DNA of 64,000 nt from Verrucomicrobiales bacterium. Lineage in GTDB: Bacteria > Verrucomicrobiota > Verrucomicrobiia > Limisphaerales > J093. Shown here in pieces: positions 16,652-24,966 of this stretch. The DNA lies in the NCBI GenBank assembly GCA_024233215.1, contig JACKPW010000010.1:1-64000 (forward strand). The letters are read 5' to 3'. The number at the start of each line of letters is the position of its first letter. Positions within the stretch are counted from its first letter, which is position 1. The notes under the pieces are model-generated. The model saw nothing but the letters and a program-made list of their open reading frames with translations. It did not search any database and was not told the DNA's origin. The position numbers were made by a program, and so were the translations under genes.

Positions 16652-17610
16652 ACCCGGAACGCCTCGAGCGCCGGTTCAATGATCGTGGTCCCGGGGTTCG
16701 CCAGGAACTCCGCGATCCGCTCGCGCGACACCGGTTCCGTCGCTCCGGCCTGCGTGGCCACCAACGAACCCATCGCGTTGCCGATCCGACAGCACTCCCC
16801 AAGCGTCTTTCCCTGCAGGTGCGCATCGAGGAAGGCCGCGGTCAATCCGTCGCCCGACCCGCACGTGTCTTTCACGGGAACGTCCCGACCGGGTTCGTAG
16901 GCGTACTGGCCGGAACCGTTCGCGGCGAAAACGCCCTTGGCACCAAGCGTGATGATGCAGAGCCGAAGCTCGCAGGAATCGATCACGCGCGCCGCAAAAT
17001 CCGGCAACGGGACCGCCGGCAACTCGAGTTGCTCCGCCACGTAACGCACCTCGTCCTCATTCAGCTTGAGCGCATCGGCGCGGCGCAACGACTCCTTCAC
17101 TGTTTCCGGTGAGTAACAATCGCGCCGCAGATTGATGTCCAGCAGCTTTACGCTTCGGGACGCAGCATCGAGCAACGCGTAAAGCGTGGCCCGCGAATGC
17201 GGCGTGCGTTGGACCAGCGTGCCGAAGCAGAAGCAGTCCGCTTCACCGGCCGCTCGCAACAGGTCGTCGGTCAGCTCGATCCGGTCGTAGGCGACGTCCG
17301 GCAGGATGTTGAAATCCGGCACCCCGGCGGCATCGAGCTTGATCGGAACGGTGCCGGTCGGCTTTCCGTCGTCCCACTGGACCAAGCCCGCGTCGAGACC
17401 GAGTTCGGTCGCCTGATCGAAAGCGCGTCGGCCGAGGTCGTCACGTCCGAGTCGACTGATCATGCGCGCACGATGTCCCAGCGAATGCACCCGCGCGGTG
17501 AAGTTGAAGGGCGCACCGCCCAGGACCGCTCCGTCCGGCAGCAGGTCCCAGAGGATTTCTCCAAAGGCGAGGATGTTCTTCGAGATCATGGCATCGTCAT
17601 TCCGGGTCAT
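16648..17610 (-). CDS. PfkB-family sugar kinase (fructokinase-like)
   Basis: A 320-residue ribokinase/PfkB-family kinase that phosphorylates a sugar with ATP in the cytoplasm. The first ATG (17610) overlaps the GH127 stop as TGATG; a TTG one codon upstream is less likely. LGGAPFNFTARVHSLG at about residues 30-45 is the substrate-side signature. DTCGSGDGLTAAFLDA carries the anion hole and the catalytic base Asp254; the usual GAGD reads GSGD here, a mild substitution. The sequence is most like fructokinases, but the neighbour GH127 suggests a pentose or hexose freed from plant glycans. Substrate is inferred only. Confidence 0.88.
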   Translation of the reverse strand: MTRNDDAMISKNILAFGEILWDLLPDGAVLGGAPFNFTARVHSLGHRARMISRLGRDDLGRRAFDQATELGLDAGLVQWDDGKPTGTVPIKLDAAGVPDFNILPDVAYDRIELTDDLLRAAGEADCFCFGTLVQRTPHSRATLYALLDAASRSVKLLDINLRRDCYSPETVKESLRRADALKLNEDEVRYVAEQLELPAVPLPDFAARVIDSCELRLCIITLGAKGVFAANGSGQYAYEPGRDVPVKDTCGSGDGLTAAFLDAHLQGKTLGECCRIGNAMGSLVATQAGATEPVSRERIAEFLANPGTTIIEPALEAFRV

Positions 17611-19454
17611 CAAAAGGGGCTCTCCGCGAGGAGGACGTCCTCCTCCCCGACCGCCGGATCGCGCAAGGAAAAGTAGGTGGCGCGCCCGGCGGGATCAGGA
17701 AACTCGGTCAGCCGCAGTGTGTAATCGTGCTTCGCCCCGAGTCCGAAACCGCCCTTCCAGAAGCCCGCCTGACAGGCAATGCCATCGGGCCGGACCCGGT
17801 TGTCGGAGACCGGAGCACCGAGCGAATCCGGATCGAGACGCAACTGGCCGAGGTCCGCGGGGTCCAGCTTCGCAAGCTGCGGGTTCTGCGACGGATCGAG
17901 GCAGAACACCAGCGGTCCGCGCATCACCGCGATGCGCCCGGCCTGACGTTCGCGGCCGCGCACCAACCGCCATTCCATCGGCATCTCCATCGTCAACGTG
18001 TCCCCGGGCCGCCATTCGCGGTCAACCACGGCAAACGTGCCGGGAACCGGCTTCAAATCAAGCGGTTGATCGTTGCAGACCAGCGTGGTGCCGCCCGCCC
18101 AGAGCGGAATCCGGAGTTGAACCGGAAAGCGCGCCGGGTTCTCCGGATCCAACCGCAACGTCACGCGACCGTCATTCGGATAGGCCGTTTCCATCCGGAC
18201 CCGCACGTGGCCCGCACCGGTCGACAGGAATTCGCAGGCGGCCGGCGCGAAGAGGTTGACCGCCAGCCCGCCTCCCGAGCGGTAGCACACCATCTGAGGC
18301 AGTTCCGCGATGATGCGGCGGTAGTTGCACGGGCAACAGTAGGAGTCGCCGTTGAAGTAAACGCGCTCTCCCTCGATCGGCGCATAATAGCGCAACCGGC
18401 GACCGTCCGGGGACTGCGCCGCGAACAGCGTGTTCCAGAGGGTGCGCTCCATCAGGTCGCCCAGCCGGGCCTGCCCTTGGAGGCGCAGCAGGCTTTCCTG
18501 GACCCGCAGTTGATAGGCCGTGGAACAGGTTTCGCCGAGGTCGCCGCGACCGTCCTGGTCGTTGGTCCAAATCTCGCATTGCCCCGCGCCGCCGGTGAGG
18601 AGCATGCCGTTGCCGACGGTCAGAAAGTCGAGGGCGTTGCGGCCGAGTCGCAACAGGCCGGGATCGGGCTGCAACCGGTAAAGCTCGGTCTGCGCCAGGC
18701 AGCGGCAGAAGTAGGCGTACATGTGGCCCTCGATCCCCGTCCGCCGGCCGATGACCTGTCCCAGGTCCCACCGCGGCAGGGCGCGCGTCACGGTCACGAA
18801 GTCGCGATAACGCCGGTCGCCGGTGTGGCGGAACAGGGCAAGCATGGCCCGTTCCAACCCGGTGACCGCCACGTGCGTGACCACCTCCGTCCGGCCCGGC
18901 TCATCCGCCGGAAACCGACCCCAGTTCGCCAGCAGGTAATCGCCGAGTCGACGGGCGGCATCCAACGATTCCTCCTCGCTGAACAGGTCGTAATCCGTAA
19001 GCAGGCCGTAGACGAGGTAGGACAGCTCGTGGACGTCCCAGAGGCGTTGCACGCGGTGTTCCGGCGCGAGTGCGCCCAGGTAGCCGTCGACCTCCTGCAA
19101 TCCCCGGACGCGATTCACGAGGTCCCGCCGCAGGGTGAGCATTCGCGGGTCCGCGGTGTAGCGCGCCAACCGGGCGGTGGCATCAAGCGTCTTGCCCAGG
19201 CCGACGTAGCCACCGCTCCGGGTCTTGCTGGCGAACGGCGCAAGGAAGTCCTTCTCGAGGTCGAGCTTCAGCAGGTTGTTGGTAACCGTGATGTCGATCC
19301 GACGCCCGATCTCGCCGCCGACCTGCACGGAATCGAGGTCGAAACGGTCGAAGACATCCCCGCGGGTGAGGAGGCAGGCGGCGACCAGGCCGAGGGCGGC
19401 CAGCCACCGCGGCCAGGGAGCGAATCGGGATTGGAATGGGGTCTGCTGCAGCAT
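17610..19454 (-). CDS. GH127-family glycoside hydrolase (DUF1680), beta-L-arabinofuranosidase-like
   Basis: A 614-residue exported enzyme with a signal segment at about residues 15-31. It has the (alpha/alpha)6 barrel and C-terminal beta-sandwich of the former DUF1680 family. The metal and nucleophile residues are visible: GETC (Glu308, Cys310) and SYCCPCN (Cys373, Cys374). By analogy with HypBA1 these bind zinc, and Cys373 would be the unusual cysteine nucleophile. The residue before GETC that would serve as acid/base may be Glu294. It begins an operon of five genes. The substrate in family members is beta-L-arabinofuranose on hydroxyproline-rich proteins or rhamnogalacturonan; the exact specificity here is unknown. 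Confidence 0.88.
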   Translation of the reverse strand: MLQQTPFQSRFAPWPRWLAALGLVAACLLTRGDVFDRFDLDSVQVGGEIGRRIDITVTNNLLKLDLEKDFLAPFASKTRSGGYVGLGKTLDATARLARYTADPRMLTLRRDLVNRVRGLQEVDGYLGALAPEHRVQRLWDVHELSYLVYGLLTDYDLFSEEESLDAARRLGDYLLANWGRFPADEPGRTEVVTHVAVTGLERAMLALFRHTGDRRYRDFVTVTRALPRWDLGQVIGRRTGIEGHMYAYFCRCLAQTELYRLQPDPGLLRLGRNALDFLTVGNGMLLTGGAGQCEIWTNDQDGRGDLGETCSTAYQLRVQESLLRLQGQARLGDLMERTLWNTLFAAQSPDGRRLRYYAPIEGERVYFNGDSYCCPCNYRRIIAELPQMVCYRSGGGLAVNLFAPAACEFLSTGAGHVRVRMETAYPNDGRVTLRLDPENPARFPVQLRIPLWAGGTTLVCNDQPLDLKPVPGTFAVVDREWRPGDTLTMEMPMEWRLVRGRERQAGRIAVMRGPLVFCLDPSQNPQLAKLDPADLGQLRLDPDSLGAPVSDNRVRPDGIACQAGFWKGGFGLGAKHDYTLRLTEFPDPAGRATYFSLRDPAVGEEDVLLAESPF

Positions 19455-19555
19455 GGCGTTGATGCCGGGATGATCCCCCCGTCCGGCGCAACAGGCAATG
19501 GCACAATAGTGGCGACTTTGGCATCATACATGCTTGTCTGGTGTCACCAAACCAG

Positions 19556-19609
19556 GACACGACTCAAATGAAAGACACGACTCAAGGGGAAGATGGGACT
19601 CAAGCGAAT
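19556..19609. repeat. Three 18-bp quasi-tandem units overlapping a start codon
   Basis: Units begin at 19556, 19574 and 19592, each with the core GACTCAA at the same offset. The ATG of the LVIVD gene (19568) lies in the first unit, so later units are translated as DTTQGEDGTQA. The last unit is more diverged. Confidence 0.65.
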
Positions 19610-20887
19610 CCGTCAACCTTGAGAGGCCGTTCGCGTTTGATTCCAAACAACTTCTGTCCCACGGTTTGCACCGCACGGCGAGCGGCGGCGAACCACCGTC
19701 CACCCAACAACACCTTGAGCCTGGCAGGAATCCGCCTGCTGGCGTTGACCGGGCTCGGCCTGATGGCGGGCGGCGCAAGCTGGGCCGGCGGCGGGGATTT
19801 ACCGGTGGTGGGGCGTCTCGACACCACGGGAACCGCCATGCGCGTGGCGGGGGCCGGCGACCTGGCCTTCGTGGCGTCGTGGGAACTCGAGATCATCGAC
19901 GTGAGTGTTCCCTCGGCTCCGCGCAAGCTGGGGGGCTACCAGCCCGCCTGGGCCCCTCAAGATGTCATTCCGGCCGGACATCTCGTCTATGTGTTGCCTT
20001 ACACCGGTGTCGAGATAGTAGACCTCAGCAACCCCGAGGCACCGCGGAAGGTCGGCGGTTATGAGGGACAATCACAAATGGGTGGACTGGCCCTCGCGGA
20101 CGAGCATCTGTACGTGGCCGCGCTGAACGCTGGATTGCGCGTGCTCGATGTCAGCAACCCCGGCGAAGTGCAACTCGCCGGCGCATTTACGGAACTTCCC
20201 CAGAGAACCAGTGAAGTCGCGATCTCCGGGAATCTCGCGTGCGTCGCCGTCGGCCCGGCCGGGATCCGGATGATCGATGTCAGCAATCCCGCTGATCCAC
20301 AACTGACTGGATCCATCGATGCACTGGACAATGTCTTCACGGTGTCCATGTCCGGCGAACACGCCTATGTCGGCGACGGCCACAGCTTGCAGGTCATCGA
20401 CATCAGCGATCCGACGAACCCGCGGCGCGTGGGGGGATGCGCGCTCAAGAGCTTCAAGAGCTTTGCGAACGACGTGGCGGTTTCCGGTGACTTTGTCTAT
20501 GTGGCGGCACAGGCCGAGGGGTTGGTGGTCGTTGACGTTTCCGATCCCACCCACCCGACGAAGGTCGCCGGCAACGCCTCCTTCAACGCCCTCGGCGTCG
20601 CCGTTGAGGGTGACAGGGTGTACGTCGCCGCGGACACCGATGGCTTGCTGATCTTCGATGCGTTTCCCCTGCCCCGCGTGTCGGCGCGAACGCCGCAATC
20701 GCCGGGCAGCCCACTGACCCTCACCGTCTCGGGCCGGCCGGGTCACCACGTGCAACTCCAGCGCAGCAACGACCTCCGCCGTTGGGAGACCTTCCATGAG
20801 TTGACGCTGGGCGAAGACCCGACCGACGTGGAGGAAACCGAAGCGAACCTGCCGTCCCGCCGTTTCTATCGCGCGGTAAAGGAGTAA
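19568..20887 (+). CDS. Secreted LVIVD-repeat beta-propeller protein
   Basis: A 439-residue protein from the ATG at 19568 (a GTG 27 bp earlier is possible). After a repeat-encoded N-terminus there is a hydrophobic export segment, LSLAGIRLLALTGLGLMAGG. From about residue 75 come six or seven LVIVD blades, each about 42 residues, with the pattern 'xVxVSGxxAYVAxxxxGLxVIDVSNPxxPxxxG' (for example LRVLDVSNPGEVQLAG and LVVVDVSDPTHPTKVAG). The end (SRRFYRAVKE) is the short C-terminal strand common in Verrucomicrobiota secreted proteins that finish with FYRA. A surface or periplasmic binding role is inferred. It is divergent from the GH127 operon with about 110 bp between. Confidence 0.85.
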   Translation: MKDTTQGEDGTQANPSTLRGRSRLIPNNFCPTVCTARRAAANHRPPNNTLSLAGIRLLALTGLGLMAGGASWAGGGDLPVVGRLDTTGTAMRVAGAGDLAFVASWELEIIDVSVPSAPRKLGGYQPAWAPQDVIPAGHLVYVLPYTGVEIVDLSNPEAPRKVGGYEGQSQMGGLALADEHLYVAALNAGLRVLDVSNPGEVQLAGAFTELPQRTSEVAISGNLACVAVGPAGIRMIDVSNPADPQLTGSIDALDNVFTVSMSGEHAYVGDGHSLQVIDISDPTNPRRVGGCALKSFKSFANDVAVSGDFVYVAAQAEGLVVVDVSDPTHPTKVAGNASFNALGVAVEGDRVYVAADTDGLLIFDAFPLPRVSARTPQSPGSPLTLTVSGRPGHHVQLQRSNDLRRWETFHELTLGEDPTDVEETEANLPSRRFYRAVKE

Positions 20888-20964
20888 TCCGGGCCCTTCA
20901 AGACGGGCTGCGGTATGCTCCCCGAGATGCCTGATGGGCCGCGAGAAACGGAACCCAGGGGGCT

Positions 20965-21396
20965 TTATTGACACCCGTCGCGCGCGAACTGCCTGACCAG
21001 CCAATCGAGCGTGATGTTCTCCGCAATCGCATCGTGCGGAATCAACGCGTAGGTCCAGGGTTTCCCGCCACAGGTGCTCGCGTGATCGGTCGCCAGCCTG
21101 CACCACTTCAGGATGGCCTCCAGCCGGTAGTGCTCCACCAGCCGGCCGACCTGCCGATTGCCCTCCATTTGAACTATTCGGAATCTCCTAATAGTTGCTT
21201 CCCTCTCGAGTTCGCCGTCCTCGTAGATGCCTTTCAAATGCTCGTTTACGGTCGGCACCGTGACCTGGAAGAGCCCGGCAATCTGCCTTTGAGGGAGCCA
21301 GATGGTCCCCTCCTCGAACCGGCATTCGACCCGGGTCCTGCCGTCCTCCGTCTGGTAAAGGACGATTTCGGATCGAGGCGCCGGCTCGCCGCTCAC
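20965..21396 (-). pseudogene. Chimera of RhuM-family N-terminus and type III restriction (Res) C-terminus
   Basis: A 143-codon frame, GTG start, overlapping the GxxExxY stop by four bases. Residues about 1-80 match the start of RhuM/KilA-like proteins (GTIWLPQRQIAGLFQVTV, NEHLKGIYEDGELEREATIR, FRIVQMEGNRQV), a helix-turn-helix-like domain. From about residue 84 the sequence changes to what I recognise as the far C-terminus of type III Res helicase-nucleases (KWCRLATDHAS, GGKPWTYALIPHDAIAENIT). Both parents are much longer, about 330 and 900 residues. An in-frame deletion joining a rhuM gene to the end of a downstream res gene explains this. A functional product is unlikely. The family attributions are from memory of conserved motifs. 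Confidence 0.7.
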
Positions 21397-21815
21397 GATG
21401 CCCCTCCCGGTTGGTTCACGCGAAGGCGCGAAGACGCGAAGTCCTGATGCTGGTTGACGATGCGCCTAACGCCTTCCTTGAAGGTGGCCGCGCCAAAGTT
21501 GATCAGCAATCCCAACGGCATCCTCAGCAGGCGAAGGTAGGTCAGGACTTGTTTGGAGTGAACGGCGGCCAACGTCTCCACCGACTTCAACTCCACCAGC
21601 ACCAGATCGTGGGCAATCAAATCCGCCCGAAACCCTTCCTCGAACTTCATCCCCATCAGCTCAATCGGCACCGGAACCTGCCGTCTCACGCGGAGTCCAC
21701 GCTCGGTCAACATCCGTGCCAGCACCACCTCATACACGGTTTCCAGCAGTCCCGGTCCGGCTTCCACATGCAGCTTGTAGGCGCAGTCCACGACAATCGC
21801 GGAAACCTCTTCCAC
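21393..21815 (-). CDS. GxxExxY protein, PD-(D/E)XK nuclease-like
   Basis: About 140 residues. The motif G-L-L-E-T-V-Y that names the family follows LHVEAGPG. FRADLIAHDLVLVELKSVE has the D...ExK arrangement of PD-(D/E)XK nucleases, and LRLLRMPLGLLINFG is the usual ending. The family's function is not established. The natural start may be the GTG at 21815; the frame also runs on upstream without a stop into a Mod methyltransferase stub, so a fusion could be made. The C-terminal residues DFASSRLRVNQ are translated from the inverted repeat that bounds the gene. It seems intact while every neighbour of the R-M system is truncated. Confidence 0.8.
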   Translation of the reverse strand: MEEVSAIVVDCAYKLHVEAGPGLLETVYEVVLARMLTERGLRVRRQVPVPIELMGMKFEEGFRADLIAHDLVLVELKSVETLAAVHSKQVLTYLRLLRMPLGLLINFGAATFKEGVRRIVNQHQDFASSRLRVNQPGGAS

Positions 21816-21855
21816 GTTCCATTCCGTGCTTCGCGTCTTCGCGTCTTCGCGTGAG
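21415..21855. mobile_element. Candidate GxxExxY cassette bounded by 27-bp inverted repeats
   Basis: 21415-21441 and 21829-21855 are inverted copies matching at 25 of 27 positions. Each is built of three 8-bp units (CGCGAAG plus one base). They enclose almost exactly the GxxExxY coding region. The cassette sits inside an unrelated Mod-RhuM-Res operon. No transposase is present and no clear target duplication is seen, so mobility is inferred from architecture. Confidence 0.5.
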
Positions 21856-21863
21856 CCCTCCTT

Positions 21864-21980
21864 CACCCGAAACTTCGCGTGATACGACTTCTCCGGGTCC
21901 TCGAGCAGGATGCGCGGCTCCAGTCGGGGCCGGTTCTCCTTCCCGATCCACGTCAGTTCCAGTTTCTGCTTCTTGGTCAT
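21864..21980 (-). pseudogene. N-terminal stub of a type III Mod DNA methyltransferase
   Basis: The 39 codons from the ATG at 21980 read like the conserved first residues of type III Mod / site-specific adenine methyltransferases (KLELTWIGKENRP, EPRILLEDPEKSYHAKFRV). The catalytic DPPY and FxGxG regions, several hundred residues, are missing. The frame continues straight into the repeat and GxxExxY gene. It cannot methylate DNA. Confidence 0.7.
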
Positions 21981-21990
21981 CACCGGGAGT

Positions 21991-22242
21991 TCACTCAGCC
22001 TGCCAGCCAGCGGGCGGCCACGCCGGAATGGGCTGGCGCAGTTGGGCCAGCACGTCGCCGAGGGCCTTGACCATCTTGCGGAACGACCGGTTGCCCTCCT
22101 CGCTGCGAAGCTGGGACTGGGTGCGGCGGATGGGCCGCCCCACGCCGATGTGCTGGCACTGGGCCTCGGCCAGCAAACGGCGCAGCAGTACCGGGACGGC
22201 CTCGACTTCACCGTGGCCCTCAACGATCGGATAGACCTTCAT
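21991..22242 (-). CDS. DUF4276-family protein, C-terminally truncated
   Basis: An 83-residue frame whose ATG overlaps the AAA ATPase stop (ATGA), as in intact AAA-DUF4276 pairs. YPIVEGHGEVEAVPVLLRRLL is the family's N-terminal, TOPRIM-like motif with acidic residues. Homologues run to about 200 residues. Here the sequence departs after about residue 65 and ends in PIPAWPPAGWQAE, probably because of a deletion that removed its end and most of mod. It may be non-functional. The DUF4276 call is moderately secure. Confidence 0.65.
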   Translation of the reverse strand: MKVYPIVEGHGEVEAVPVLLRRLLAEAQCQHIGVGRPIRRTQSQLRSEEGNRSFRKMVKALGDVLAQLRQPIPAWPPAGWQAE

Positions 22243-23450
22243 GCCAGCGATTCGAAGAGATCCCCATGCCGAAGGTCGTCGGAGGCGGTGAACAGTTCGT
22301 CGGCGTTCAGGGCGTTGGAGCGGAGCAACTCACCCGCGCCCATGAGGTGTTCGCGCATGGCCGCGCGGGTGGCCTCGGACGGGGGCAGGAGATGGGATGC
22401 GCCTTCCTGCCATGCAACAATGCGGAGATTGGCGTCGGTGATCCACCTGGCATCCAGCAATTCGGGGCTGTGCGTGGTGACGAGCACCTGCATGGACTTC
22501 GCGGCCCGACGCAGCAGGTCGAGGACCGCGCCAAGCGCACCGGGATGGATGGTGGCTTCGGGCTCTTCGATGACGAGGATGCTGGGGCTGGGCTTCTGGA
22601 ACACGGCCATGATGAGGCCGAGGGAGCGAAGCGTGCCGTCGGACATGTTGAAGGCGTCGAAGGTCAGCTTTTTCTTGTCGCCCCATTCCTGGGCGAAGCT
22701 CATGGAGAGCTTGTTGCCATGCTTCTTGGGCGACACCGACCGGGTCGCGGGGACGATGGATTCGAGAATGCGGTTGATGTCTGCCTTGTTGGCCGCAGCT
22801 CCCTCGCCGCGCAAGAGCTCCTGGAGGACGCTGGCGGCGTTGCTGCCGTCTGGCCGGAGCGCGACCCCACTGTCAGGATCCTGCATCTCGCGGAGCTTGG
22901 AAGGCTCGATGGAATAAGCGCGCATTGCGCCCAGAATCCTGAAGATGGGGGCGAAACGCTCATCACCGCCGACGAGCGGAAGGGCGAGTGCCGACGGTTC
23001 AAGGGCGGGAGTGAGGCCTTCGACATTGCTGCTCCAGCGGTCGGTGCGATCGAACCACCAGCGGTGGCCGCCCTGCTTCCGCACCAGACATTGCTCGTGG
23101 ACAATCCGATAGCCGTAGTTGGGCAGTGCCTTCACCTCAAAGGCGAACCGACCCCCTTCGATGCCGTTGACGGGACCAAACTCGAAGGCGAGGGCAAGAT
23201 TCGGAGGGAAGCTCTGGCCGGAACTTCGATTGCGAACCGAGGCGATGCCTCCGCGCCGGTCAAAGACCGCCTGAAGCGGGGACGCCATGGCCTCGGAGAC
23301 GAAGGTGAACACGTCGGCAAAATTGCTCTTGCCAGACCCGTTGCGCCCCACGAGGAAGAGGGGGTTGTCAAAGTGCAATGTGGCAGCGGGAAAGCTGCGG
23401 AACCGCTTCAAAATCACTTTGAGCACGGGCGGCGATTTCATGCGAGTCAT
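22239..23450 (-). CDS. AAA/ABC-type ATPase (AAA15/RecF-like) of a defence-type pair
   Basis: A 403-residue ATPase. It has Walker A GRNGSGKS (35-42), an ABC-like signature NMSDGTLRSLG (268-278), Walker B ILVIEEPEATIHPGAL (from 291) with catalytic Glu, and a switch histidine in TTHSPELLDA. There is no long coiled coil, which places it with the short SMC/RecF-like 'AAA15' ATPases usually paired with DUF4276 and found in defence islands. The gene is intact and begins 6 bp after the helicase remnant. Its partner is truncated, so the pair may no longer act. The role in phage defence is known only by association for the family. Confidence 0.85.
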   Translation of the reverse strand: MTRMKSPPVLKVILKRFRSFPAATLHFDNPLFLVGRNGSGKSNFADVFTFVSEAMASPLQAVFDRRGGIASVRNRSSGQSFPPNLALAFEFGPVNGIEGGRFAFEVKALPNYGYRIVHEQCLVRKQGGHRWWFDRTDRWSSNVEGLTPALEPSALALPLVGGDERFAPIFRILGAMRAYSIEPSKLREMQDPDSGVALRPDGSNAASVLQELLRGEGAAANKADINRILESIVPATRSVSPKKHGNKLSMSFAQEWGDKKKLTFDAFNMSDGTLRSLGLIMAVFQKPSPSILVIEEPEATIHPGALGAVLDLLRRAAKSMQVLVTTHSPELLDARWITDANLRIVAWQEGASHLLPPSEATRAAMREHLMGAGELLRSNALNADELFTASDDLRHGDLFESLA

Positions 23451-23456
23451 TGGAGC

Positions 23457-24815
23457 CTAAGGCCGGACGCGAGTCGATGAGAGACTCCATCGGACGGTGA
23501 AAAGCGGCAGCAGCCCGGCCTGCTGGGCGAGCCTGCCCTCGATGTTGGCGATCAACTCCGCACGCTTTGCGTCCACCCTGTCCTGGGCCTCGAAGAGGGA
23601 GCGTCGCTTCTCGTTGCGCTGGGACTCCAGGTTCTTGATCCGTTTATGCCCGGCCAGTTTTTCCTCCAAGGTCATCGCGGTCGTGGCGGCACGGCGGGCT
23701 TCTTTGATCTGCCGGTCCATCTCCTTGATTTCGCGTTCGAGGCCCAGCTTCAGATCATCGGCCCAACCCTCGAACTTCTCAGCCTCCGCTTCAAAGAAAC
23801 GGGCGTTGCGCTCGGATATCTCGCCCTGGATTTCCGCGCGTTGCCGTTGCGCGTCCGTTTCCAGTGTCGTTGGAGCACTGCCAGGACACGGACCGGCCAC
23901 GTCCCCCGGCAGCGTGAACAGCCGGGCGGCACACTCGGGATCCATCGCGATGCCATCGTCGGTCACGGCGGCAAAGATCAGGTGGTCCTCGGCTTGGTCA
24001 AGCGATTCAACCGTAAAGCGCGACAAGGTCAGCCAGCCCGACTTGCTGACGAAGGGTGTCAGGATGCTGATACGCCCCTCGTGCGCGTTGTAGTCAAAGC
24101 GCACGTTGGCAGCGGGAAGTTGGCGTGCCTTGGCCTGGGCGATCACGGCTTCGGCCCATGGATGGCTCAGCCGGTACAGGTGCGCCTCGCCGGTGCGGCG
24201 GGGCAGTTCATAGCGGCCGGTGGGCACCTGCGACACCAGATCGGAAAACGGGCAGTCCTTCAGGTGGAAGCTGAACTCGTCAGCGAACTCCGCGTGGCCA
24301 TTGAGTTCATGGGCCGTAAGTCGCATGAGCGTCTTTTCGAGGCGGTTCAGGGAAGCCGATGACGCGTCGGCGCGGATGCGCAGCTTCTCACGGACCTCGT
24401 TGTCGAAGTTCTCGAGCAGTTGCCGCCGGGTACGGGTCATGGCCTCGTCGATCTCGAAGCTGAGCTCGAGTTGGAGCTGGTCGAAAGCGGTCTTGATCTC
24501 CTCGTGCTTGCGACAGCGCTGGTAGATGTCGGCGATGCGTTTCTCGAAGTCCACGCCGCTCTCGATGGAGCCGAGCACCTCGTCGCTGGCCCCGAAGACG
24601 CCTTCGAATAACTGGAACTTCTCCGCCAGGAGCTGGTACACACGCTGGTCGGCTTTGTTCCGGGCGAAGTGGTAGGAGCAGATGACGATTCGATCCGACT
24701 CGAAGGGACGGAAGTGGCCGGTGCGGATGGCGGCGTTGAACGATTTCGTCTCCAGAATCTCACCGGGGAGGAAGAACTTCTCGGTCAACTCCTGGTGCCA
24801 TTGTTTGCGGAGGTT
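23457..24815 (-). pseudogene. SNF2-family helicase with ATPase core deleted
   Basis: The recognisable frame starts near 24815 with NLRKQWHQELTEKFF and SFNAAIRTG, the motif Ia region. It runs to IVICSYHFARNKA near 24653, then passes directly to DQRVYQLLAEKF...GVFGASDEVLGSIESGVDFEKR, which in homologues follows the last helicase motif. Thus Walker A (5' side) and the DEAH-to-motif-VI core are both missing, while the frame stays open. The C-terminal part (coiled coil, ending LPLFTVRWSL) looks complete. Homologues are large defence-island SNF2 helicases, similar to DISARM DrmD-type proteins. Upstream in-frame codons to 25241 are antisense to a hydrolase gene and not part of it. Confidence 0.75.
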
Positions 24816-24966
24816 GGACGCCCTCACCGGACGTCCGGCGTGGCGAGGCGTTGTGGCCGGAATCGTGTGCAGCGGAGCGATTCCGGCAACCCCAAACAGA
24901 ATGCGGCGCAGGGGAGTCGCCCAACCCGGACTTGTGCCGGTCAGTTCACGGAGCGAGGCTGGTCTC

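Noticed and set aside
17635..17660. GAGGACGTCCTCCTC near the GH127 3' end as an operator
   Set aside because: It is a short chance palindrome inside the coding sequence (EEDVLLAE) with no second copy.
20965..21980. A functional type III restriction-modification system
   Set aside because: Only the first 39 residues of Mod and about the last 50 of Res are present; no DPPY methyltransferase or helicase-nuclease motifs exist.
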